From the NCBI GenBank assembly GCA_023451115.1, contig JAEXFV010000134.1, forward strand, positions 1 to 5,654: DNA of 5,654 nucleotides, read 5' to 3'. The first letter of the stretch is position 1; each line of letters opens with the position of its first letter. Positions 1-4,835 of the stretch are shown piece by piece. The notes beneath the pieces were generated by a model. It saw nothing but the letters and a program-made list of their open reading frames with translations, ran no database searches and was not told the DNA's origin. The DNA is from Bacillota bacterium. Lineage in GTDB: Bacteria > Bacillota > Clostridia > Christensenellales > CAG-138. A program made the translations under genes and the position numbers.

Positions 1-1
1 A

Positions 2-130
2 GAGGTACAAGCCACTTGGGAAAAGCGCTTGCTCGCGCTTCTCAAAAGAGCGGCAGCTAAGACCATGCCGCTGTTTCTAGCATACCATGGCGGGACTCCT
101 GTGTCTATGGCAGAACAGAATACCAGATAG
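2..130 (+). CDS. possible C-terminal tail of a converging gene (partial, uncertain)
   Basis: One plus-strand frame is open from the window edge to a TAG at 128-130, giving 42 residues that begin EVQATWEKRLLALLKRAAAK and end MAEQNTR. The other two plus frames stop at 58-60 and 78-80. The first half reads like an amphipathic, Lys/Arg/Ala/Leu-rich helix, which is plausible for a protein C-terminus, but no family is recognised. If real, it would converge on the regulator gene with 26 bases between the two stop codons. A chance open frame of this length is common, and the hairpin at 49-72 would then lie inside the coding region, which argues mildly against it. Treat it as a possibility only. Confidence 0.2.
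   Translation, partial: EVQATWEKRLLALLKRAAAKTMPLFLAYHGGTPVSMAEQNTR
49..76 (-). terminator. hairpin downstream of the PucR-type gene, possible weak terminator
   Basis: AGCGGCA (49-55) and TGCCGCT (66-72) form a perfect 7-bp stem around a 10-base loop. Read on the minus strand, the stem is followed by CTTTTG, a short U-tract; on the plus strand it is followed by GTTTCT. It lies about 80 bases past the regulator stop codon. A second stem, AAGCGC (23-28) with GCGCTT (35-40), follows on the minus strand. Neither has a long U-run, so termination here would be inefficient. The 1-156 stretch otherwise shows only the doubtful open frame at 2-130. Confidence 0.3.
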
Positions 131-156
131 GCAAAGAAATGTACAAAAACACACTT

Positions 157-1830
157 TTATTGTGCAGAAAGCTGGGTGTCACCTAACAAATGCTTGAGCA
201 AAAAAGCGATTTCCAGCTGCCCCCTATACGGAGGGGAGAAGGGATCAATGGGAAGCAGTTCCATGATCTTATTTTTCCGCTGCCGTATGGTATTCTTGTG
301 TAGGTACATCCGCTCGGCAGCCGCAACAAAGTTTAAATCGCATTCTAAAAGAACGCGAAGGGTGTCCATCAATTCCGTATTGTTCTGTGCATCGTATTCC
401 ATTAGCGGCGCCATGAGATTGCACAAGTTTTCCTGAACAGCATGAGAGTCTACATGCCGCAACAAGGTATAGATGGGCACATCATCATAGCAGGTGCAAC
501 TGCACGGGCCGAACAGATTGTCTGAAATCTCCAAGGTATCCTGCGCTTGGCGGTAGCTTTTGGAAAGCTGGCTCAGGTTTTGGGCATATTGGCCTATGCC
601 GATGGAGACCTGATATGGGTAATTGCCCGTTTGAACGGTGGAGATAATGCGATTGCCTATGGTGCAGGCAAGCCTGCGGGTACGCGTTGGGTCGGCTTTA
701 CTGCATAGCAGGATTGCCACATGGCGCTCTGTTATGGTGCAAAGGCTGTTGGGAGCTGCGGTAATCAGCAAGTTGCGCGCAATATCGCAAAGGCCGTTCA
801 AACAGGCGTCGGAACTATTTCCCTTTCCGTCAAGCTCATTGGGCTTGAGCAACAGCACCATATGAAACCCGGTTGTCATACATCCTACAAGGGTCCCTTG
901 CTTTGCAGCAGCTTCTTCATGTGGAAATCTCCAGTGCAATAAGTCTCCCACGTAATCCTGCAAAAGCCCCATGCGGTAATCAGCAAAGCGAATGCGCCGC
1001 AAAGAGATGATGCCAAGAGCGGTTTGCGTTTGTGAAATGGCGATTTGGTCTAACTCGCTCAAGTTTTGGGCATCTACAACCACCAAAGTGCCATAAAAAG
1101 CGAGGCTGCTGGAAATCGGCGTTAACAGGGCTTCCCCTCTGTCCCAGCCTATCGGAATGCCTTTGGGGGACTTGAGTAAACGGTCGTGGTACTGAAAAGC
1201 GGCTTGGGAAAAATATTGCTCTTGCTCTGGGGAAAGGGAGGCGCCACAGCTGGCGATGCAGGCGTGCGTATAGTCCAAGAGCAGCACACCCCGCCCAATG
1301 AGCCGCTGTAACTCAGCAATTAAATCCGGCAGCTCTTTTTCTTCCAAAACAAGGTGGGAGATACGATCGTAAATTTGCTGGGCATAGTGCAGCCGATGGT
1401 ATTTGTCTTCGAACATAAAGTCCAGAATGGGCGCCATTACATGGGAAAACAGCACGTTACCCGGCAGCACCACCAGCGGGAACTCCAGTTCATTGCACAA
1501 TTGGATGATTTGCGGACTCACCTCGGGAATAAAATAACCGACATGAAACAGCAAAAGCCCCTTGGCTTCCATCGCATGCAACGTGCGTATGGTTTCCATT
1601 TGCCCAAGTAAATTATCCGACTCCGCATAGAGGGAGGAAAGAATGATTTTGTTGCGCACAGAAGTATGGATTTTCATTTCCAGCAAAATGACCGAAATTT
1701 TCTGGTGTTGCGGCGGTATTTCAAGAAAAATAAATCCCACGATTTCATTATTTAAACCGGTTTCTCCTGCCGCAACCCGGCCGGAACTGATCGGTGGCCG
1801 CTGCACCAAATCCCGAATCGTAAAACCCAT
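157..1830 (-). CDS. PucR-family transcriptional regulator (PucR N-terminal domain, GGDEF-like middle, C-terminal HTH)
   Basis: The product is 557 residues, a normal length for PucR/CdaR-type regulators. Residues about 5-128 match the PucR N-terminal sensory domain: IRDLVQRPPISSGRVAAGETGL, then GLLLFHVGYFIPEVSPQIIQLC and FPLVVLPGN. Residues about 150-280 are a less conserved, GAF-like linker. Residues about 290-450 carry the degenerate GGDEF-like region of this family, with VSIGIGQYAQNLSQLSKSYRQA (408-429). Residues about 485-548 are the C-terminal helix-turn-helix: LRVLLECDLNFVAAAERMYLHKNTIRQRKNKIMELL. The family binds DNA near its own gene and often activates purine, amino-acid or sugar-acid catabolism in response to a ligand. 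The ATG at 1830 has a GGGAGGG ribosome binding site six to seven bases upstream. The gene is divergent from the DUF1177/transporter operon and is its likely regulator (inference). One oddity is a CxCxC triplet at residues 443-447. The family call is firm; the ligand is unknown. Confidence 0.93.
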   Translation of the reverse strand: MGFTIRDLVQRPPISSGRVAAGETGLNNEIVGFIFLEIPPQHQKISVILLEMKIHTSVRNKIILSSLYAESDNLLGQMETIRTLHAMEAKGLLLFHVGYFIPEVSPQIIQLCNELEFPLVVLPGNVLFSHVMAPILDFMFEDKYHRLHYAQQIYDRISHLVLEEKELPDLIAELQRLIGRGVLLLDYTHACIASCGASLSPEQEQYFSQAAFQYHDRLLKSPKGIPIGWDRGEALLTPISSSLAFYGTLVVVDAQNLSELDQIAISQTQTALGIISLRRIRFADYRMGLLQDYVGDLLHWRFPHEEAAAKQGTLVGCMTTGFHMVLLLKPNELDGKGNSSDACLNGLCDIARNLLITAAPNSLCTITERHVAILLCSKADPTRTRRLACTIGNRIISTVQTGNYPYQVSIGIGQYAQNLSQLSKSYRQAQDTLEISDNLFGPCSCTCYDDVPIYTLLRHVDSHAVQENLCNLMAPLMEYDAQNNTELMDTLRVLLECDLNFVAAAERMYLHKNTIRQRKNKIMELLPIDPFSPPYRGQLEIAFLLKHLLGDTQLSAQ

Positions 1831-1835
1831 TGCAA

Positions 1836-1844
1836 TCCCTCCCT
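1836..1844 (-). promoter_or_regulatory. ribosome binding site of the PucR-type gene
   Basis: The minus strand reads AGGGAGGGA here, six bases before the ATG at 1830-1828. This is a strong Shine-Dalgarno match and fixes the start. It partly overlaps an 8-bp palindrome, CCTTAAGG (1842-1849), so local folding could influence translation. Confidence 0.75.
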
Positions 1845-1849
1845 TAAGG

Positions 1850-1877
1850 CCAATTATGTTCTAAGAAAACATTTTGG
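1850..1877. repeat. imperfect inverted repeat in the regulator leader
   Basis: CCAATTATGTT (1850-1860) is nearly complementary to AACATTTTGG (1868-1877), with one bulge/mismatch zone in the middle and a 7-base gap. It lies between the predicted minus-strand promoter and the regulator ribosome binding site, so in the mRNA it would be a leader hairpin. As DNA it could be an operator for autoregulation. The stem is AT-rich, so an RNA role would be weak. Confidence 0.3.
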
Positions 1878-1911
1878 AGGTTCAGATATGTACACGAAAT
1901 CGATCCTTGTG

Positions 1912-1932
1912 TTGCTATAATTAGTATAACAA
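1912..1932. promoter_or_regulatory. dyad formed by two facing extended -10 elements
   Basis: TTGCTATA (1912-1919) and TATAACAA (1925-1932) are inverted copies matching at 7 of 8 positions with a 5-base spacer (ATTAG). Each arm is also an extended -10 element pointing toward the other gene. The symmetric unit therefore sits over both predicted promoters, where one bound protein, or RNA polymerase itself, could control both directions. Confidence 0.45.
1913..1921 (+). promoter_or_regulatory. predicted promoter of the DUF1177/transporter operon (extended -10)
   Basis: TGCTATAAT is an extended -10 element with a perfect TATAAT hexamer. At 16-18 bases upstream (around 1892-1899) there is no recognisable -35 box, only sequence such as CACGAA. 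Transcription would begin near 1928 and leave a leader of about 50 bases before the ATG at 1980. A good -10 with no -35 fits a promoter that needs an activator, which fits the divergent PucR-type gene, but this is inference. Confidence 0.5.
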
Positions 1933-1951
1933 GTCTTAAAAACCGGGTAAA
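1923..1951 (-). promoter_or_regulatory. predicted promoter of the PucR-type gene
   Basis: On the minus strand, TGTTATACT (1931-1923) is an extended -10 with hexamer TATACT. Exactly 17 bases upstream is TTTACC (1951-1946), which matches four of six bases of the TTGACA consensus. Transcription would start near 1916 and give a leader of about 85 bases. The -10 is only one base away from the plus-strand TATAAT, so the two polymerases could not occupy both sites at once. Confidence 0.5.
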
Positions 1952-1964
1952 GTAAATCTGATAT

Positions 1965-1971
1965 AAAGGGG
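1965..1971 (+). promoter_or_regulatory. ribosome binding site that decides the DUF1177 start
   Basis: AAAGGGG ends eight bases before the ATG at 1980. An in-frame GTG at 1971 overlaps this purine run and has no ribosome binding site of its own upstream, so the ATG is preferred and the product is 313 rather than 316 residues. Confidence 0.65.
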
Positions 1972-1979
1972 TGCACCTC

Positions 1980-2921
1980 ATGGTGATTCGACAGATTTTA
2001 GACGTATTCGACATATTGGACCGCCCGGATGCATCCGGAGAAGCCATGAAGCAACTGCTGCAATCCTGCGGGGCAGGCCGGGTAACGGTAAAAAAACTAT
2101 CTTCCCCACAGGGAAGCACGGATGGAATACGGTTTTTTTTACCCGGTAGCAATGGAAAATCCAGAGGTGGGGATGCGCCTACCCTATGCATAGTGGGGCG
2201 GTTAGGCGGTTTAGGGGCGCGGCCTGCCCTCACCGGATTTGTGTCCGATGGGGACGGCGCCCTTGCAGTGCTGGCGGCCGCATTAAAGCTGGGGAATATG
2301 CACGCTGCAGGCGATCAGCTTCCGGGAGATGTTGTGGTTTGTACCCATATTTGCCCCAACGCGCCTACCATACCCCATGACCCTGTACCCATGATGGGCT
2401 CGCCCATCTCTATTCTGGAAATGAACCGCTTTGAAGTGGATGCTAGCGCGGACGCAGTGCTTTCTGTAGATACCACAAAAGGGAATAAAGTGATGAACCA
2501 AAACGGATTTGCAATTTCTTGCACCGTGAAAGAAGGATACATCCTACGGGCAAGCGATGATTTACTCAACATTATGGTTCGGGTAACAGGCAAAATGCCC
2601 AGCGTGTTGCCCATTTCCCAGCAGGATATTACCCCTTATGGCAACGGGCTTTATCACATCAACAGCGTGTTACAGCCTGCAGTTGCAACAACGGCCCCTG
2701 TGGTAGGGGTGGCGATTACCACTGAGCAGCCGGTGGCCGGCTGCGCCACTGGAGCCACCCATTTTTCAGATATTGAGGCGTCAGCACGGTTCCTCATTGA
2801 AGTGGCGAAAGATTTTACCCAAGGCCGCTGCACCCTGTATGACGCAAGAGAGTTTCAGGAAATTTTGGCGCTGTACGGAGAAATGACGCATTTTCAAACC
2901 CTAGGCAAACACACAGTTTAA
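1980..2921 (+). CDS. DUF1177-family protein, function unknown
   Basis: The product is 313 residues, near full family length, with no signal peptide or membrane segment, so it should be cytoplasmic. Recognition rests on several family motifs: GGDAPTLCIVGRLGGLGARP (63-82), VSDGDGALAVLAAALKL (88-104), LPGDVVVCTHICPNAP (114-129) followed by PHDPVPMMGSP (132-142), VDTTKGN (163-169), DITPYGNGLYHINSVLQP (216-233) and GCATGAT (254-260). These are rich in Gly, His, Asp and Cys, as in an enzyme active site. The layout of an Asp-Gly-rich helix start followed by LPGDVVV and THICPNAP is loosely like zinc-dependent M20/M28/M42 hydrolases, but the paired-Glu motif of those enzymes is not seen, so this is only a hypothesis. 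The gene leads the operon and is followed 82 bases later by the binding-protein gene, which suggests it acts on the imported ligand. A run of eight T bases (2133-2140) lies inside the gene but the frame is intact. The family call is firm; the reaction is unknown. Confidence 0.88.
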   Translation: MVIRQILDVFDILDRPDASGEAMKQLLQSCGAGRVTVKKLSSPQGSTDGIRFFLPGSNGKSRGGDAPTLCIVGRLGGLGARPALTGFVSDGDGALAVLAAALKLGNMHAAGDQLPGDVVVCTHICPNAPTIPHDPVPMMGSPISILEMNRFEVDASADAVLSVDTTKGNKVMNQNGFAISCTVKEGYILRASDDLLNIMVRVTGKMPSVLPISQQDITPYGNGLYHINSVLQPAVATTAPVVGVAITTEQPVAGCATGATHFSDIEASARFLIEVAKDFTQGRCTLYDAREFQEILALYGEMTHFQTLGKHTV

Positions 2922-2931
2922 CAAAACCTTT

Positions 2932-2944
2932 TGGCCAAAGGCCA
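2932..2944 (+). other. small intercistronic hairpin
   Basis: TGGCC (2932-2936) and GGCCA (2940-2944) pair around AAA, and an overlapping alternative pairs CCTTT (2927-2931) with AAAGG (2937-2941). No U-run follows, so it is not a terminator. It lies 11 bases after the DUF1177 stop. It could mark an mRNA processing or stability point ahead of the binding-protein gene. No convincing promoter was seen in 2922-3003, so read-through from upstream is expected. Confidence 0.3.
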
Positions 2945-3003
2945 TGATTCAGTAAGAAGGGGAAAGGAACAAAACACACAAAAAGAAAGGATGGAAGAAG
3001 ACT

Positions 3004-4719
3004 ATGACAAAGCGAATTCTTGTCACTCTGCTGGCGATCTGCATGCTGGTAAGCGTGCTGGCTTGTGCTGCACCCCAATCGAGCGGAGGAACACAGGCGC
3101 CTGCCCAAAGCGCCGCGGGAAATGCCGGCGGCGCAACGGCTCCTGCTGTGGCTGACGATATGCTCAGCGTCGTCCGCTATGGGCGTGACTTCCCGATTTA
3201 TTATGACCCGGCGGTAGGCAGCAACGCTATTTCCGCTATTGCCATGACCAACATCTACAGCCCCTTGCTTTTCTCCAACATCGACGGCACTGTGAGCCCC
3301 CATGTAGCGGAAAGCTGGGAAATTTCTCCAGACGGCTTAACCTACACTTTTAAAATTCGGGACGATATTCTCTTTCATAGCGGCAATAAGCTTACCGCTG
3401 AGGATGTAGCGTTTTCCATGAACCGCATGCTCACCATTGGAGAAGGGTTTGCAAGCCTTTTCCTGGGTGTTGTCGAAAATGCGGAAGCTACAGATGATAC
3501 CACCGCAGTATTTCATTTGGCAAAGCCTTATGGCCCGTTGCTCAATACTTTGGTGCGCTTCTTTATCGTGGAAAAAGCTGCCGTCATGGATAACCTGGAT
3601 AAGAGTTCTACCCTGTATGGGGAATACGGCGATTATGGCAAAACCTATTTGCTCAGCAATGATGCCGGGTCTGGGCCCTATATGACCAAGGAATTCAAGC
3701 TGGAGGAGTATTTGCTGGGTGAACAGTTCCCGAATTATTTCTTAGGCTGGGATGAACTGCCGAATTCCCCCAAGTATTTCCGGCTGGAAAACCTGAATGA
3801 CCCGGTAGCGCAGAAAACCGCTTTTGCCAACCAGTCCCTGGAAATCAGCGGAGATTCTCTGCCCATTGAAACATACCGGGAAATCGAGCAGATGAGTGAA
3901 GGCGCGGAATTCTTCCAGTTTCCTGGCGCAGGCGGCTGGAACTTGACGCTGAACAATCAGGTGGCACCCACAGATTGTGTCCACTTTCGCAAAGCCTTGG
4001 CCTATGCGTTTGACTATAACACTGTGCTGGAGGATATTCTGGTAACCGACTCGAAGGCTACCGGCCCTGTTTCTTCTGTGATGTTTGGCAAAAACACCAA
4101 CCTCACCGGCTACACCTTTGACCTGGAAAAAGCCAAAGAGGAGCTGGCCCTTTCCAAATATGCCGATCAGCCTGAGATGTGGAACCTGACTATGAACTGG
4201 ACAGCGGAAGTCGATACCCAGGAAAAGATTGCCCTGATGTTCCAAAGCGCGCTGCAGCAGCTGGGTATTAGCATCGAGATTACGAAAACGCCTTTCTCGG
4301 TGATAACCTCCAATGCACAGCAAATTGAAACTACGCCCAACTGCGCTATTGTAAAATGGACGCCCAGCTATTTTGAGGCCGGCGACGTGTTCCGCTCCCG
4401 TTACCATTCCGACGCAACGGGCTCCTGGGAGCAACTGGAATGGGTATTGGACGAAAATCTGGACGCTATGATCGATGACGCCATCTCTACCATCGATCAA
4501 ACGGAGCGCGCCAAAAAATATGGGGATATTGAACAGTATATTTATGACCTGTGCCCCACCATCTGGATTTCTACTCCCGGCAAAACCCATGTGGTACAGC
4601 CCTACGTGAAGTGGCTGCTCAACGAACGCTATAAGGAAGGCGTGGCGCAGCTTTACCCCAATGGATATGATTTATACTTCCGCGACATGGAAGTGTATGT
4701 AGACCAGCGCACCAAATAA
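3004..4719 (+). CDS. ABC transporter substrate-binding lipoprotein, family 5 (Dpp/Opp type)
   Basis: This 571-residue protein is a normal size for the peptide/nickel/opine-binding SBP_bac_5 family. Residues 1-21 are a lipoprotein signal: Lys3-Arg4, a hydrophobic core, and a lipobox VLAC with Cys21 as the lipidated residue. Residues 22-50 are a flexible Ala/Gly/Ser/Gln linker. The family signature is clear at 101-142, VAESWEISPDGLTYTFKIRD followed by the HSGNKLTAEDVAFSMNRM stretch. GSGPYM (222-227) and FRKALAYAFDY (328-338) are further landmarks. The protein should sit on the outer face of the membrane and deliver ligand to the permease encoded next. The ATG at 3004 is chosen because the signal peptide begins there; GGAAG (2993-2997) and AGAAAGG (2984-2990) precede it. 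The ATG at 2991 is in another frame. Around residues 451-470 (WTPSYFEAGDVF) the usual Asp-rich stretch of peptide-binding members is altered, so the ligand may not be an ordinary peptide. The family is certain; the ligand is not. Confidence 0.95.
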   Translation: MTKRILVTLLAICMLVSVLACAAPQSSGGTQAPAQSAAGNAGGATAPAVADDMLSVVRYGRDFPIYYDPAVGSNAISAIAMTNIYSPLLFSNIDGTVSPHVAESWEISPDGLTYTFKIRDDILFHSGNKLTAEDVAFSMNRMLTIGEGFASLFLGVVENAEATDDTTAVFHLAKPYGPLLNTLVRFFIVEKAAVMDNLDKSSTLYGEYGDYGKTYLLSNDAGSGPYMTKEFKLEEYLLGEQFPNYFLGWDELPNSPKYFRLENLNDPVAQKTAFANQSLEISGDSLPIETYREIEQMSEGAEFFQFPGAGGWNLTLNNQVAPTDCVHFRKALAYAFDYNTVLEDILVTDSKATGPVSSVMFGKNTNLTGYTFDLEKAKEELALSKYADQPEMWNLTMNWTAEVDTQEKIALMFQSALQQLGISIEITKTPFSVITSNAQQIETTPNCAIVKWTPSYFEAGDVFRSRYHSDATGSWEQLEWVLDENLDAMIDDAISTIDQTERAKKYGDIEQYIYDLCPTIWISTPGKTHVVQPYVKWLLNERYKEGVAQLYPNGYDLYFRDMEVYVDQRTK

Positions 4720-4755
4720 CAGAGATTTCACGAATTTCGGACGCTCACCTAACCG

Positions 4756-4787
4756 AGCCTGGCGGCACAGCCGGCCGCCGGGCTTTC
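4756..4787 (+). terminator. GC-rich hairpin between binding protein and permease, possible attenuator
   Basis: AGCCTGGCGGC (4756-4766) pairs with GCCGCCGGGCT (4774-4784) in an 11-bp stem with one G-U pair and a 7-base loop. It is followed by TTTCCCTTTA (from 4784), an interrupted U-tract. The position, 37 bases after the binding-protein stop and ahead of the permease, is typical of hairpins that protect the binding-protein mRNA or partly terminate, so that the binding protein is made in excess over the membrane subunits. No new promoter was recognised between here and 4836, so full termination is unlikely. Confidence 0.6.
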
Positions 4788-4818
4788 CCTTTACCTGCAA
4801 TTGGAAGATTGTTCCCTG

Positions 4819-4825
4819 AAGGAGG
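4819..4825 (+). promoter_or_regulatory. ribosome binding site that decides the permease GTG start
   Basis: AAGGAGG ends ten bases before the GTG at 4836. An ATG at 4826 directly abuts it but is in another frame and too close to be used. The codon just before the GTG (4833-4835) is an in-frame TAG, so the permease cannot begin further upstream. Confidence 0.75.
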
Positions 4826-4835
4826 ATGAATATAG

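Noticed and set aside
1690..1705. AAATTTTCTGG resembling half of a CodY-type box
   Set aside because: Only the first half matches and it lies deep enough inside the regulator coding region to be most simply explained by codons.
1844..2233. Minus-strand open frame of 129 codons across the divergent promoter region
   Set aside because: It overlaps the start of the DUF1177 gene, the predicted promoters and the regulator ribosome binding site. Its composition looks like reverse-frame DUF1177 sequence, with no family match.
2922..3003. Separate promoter for the binding-protein gene
   Set aside because: No convincing -10/-35 pair was found; the stretch is purine-rich and contains only a small hairpin and the ribosome binding site.
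2815..3303. Minus-strand open frame of 162 codons across the DUF1177/binding-protein junction
   Set aside because: It covers the ends of two well-supported plus-strand genes and shows no known domain.
3742..4590. Long minus-strand open frame of 282 codons
   Set aside because: It lies wholly opposite the binding-protein gene, which has clear family signatures. The translated product shows no recognisable domain and no ribosome binding site was seen, so it is an antisense shadow.
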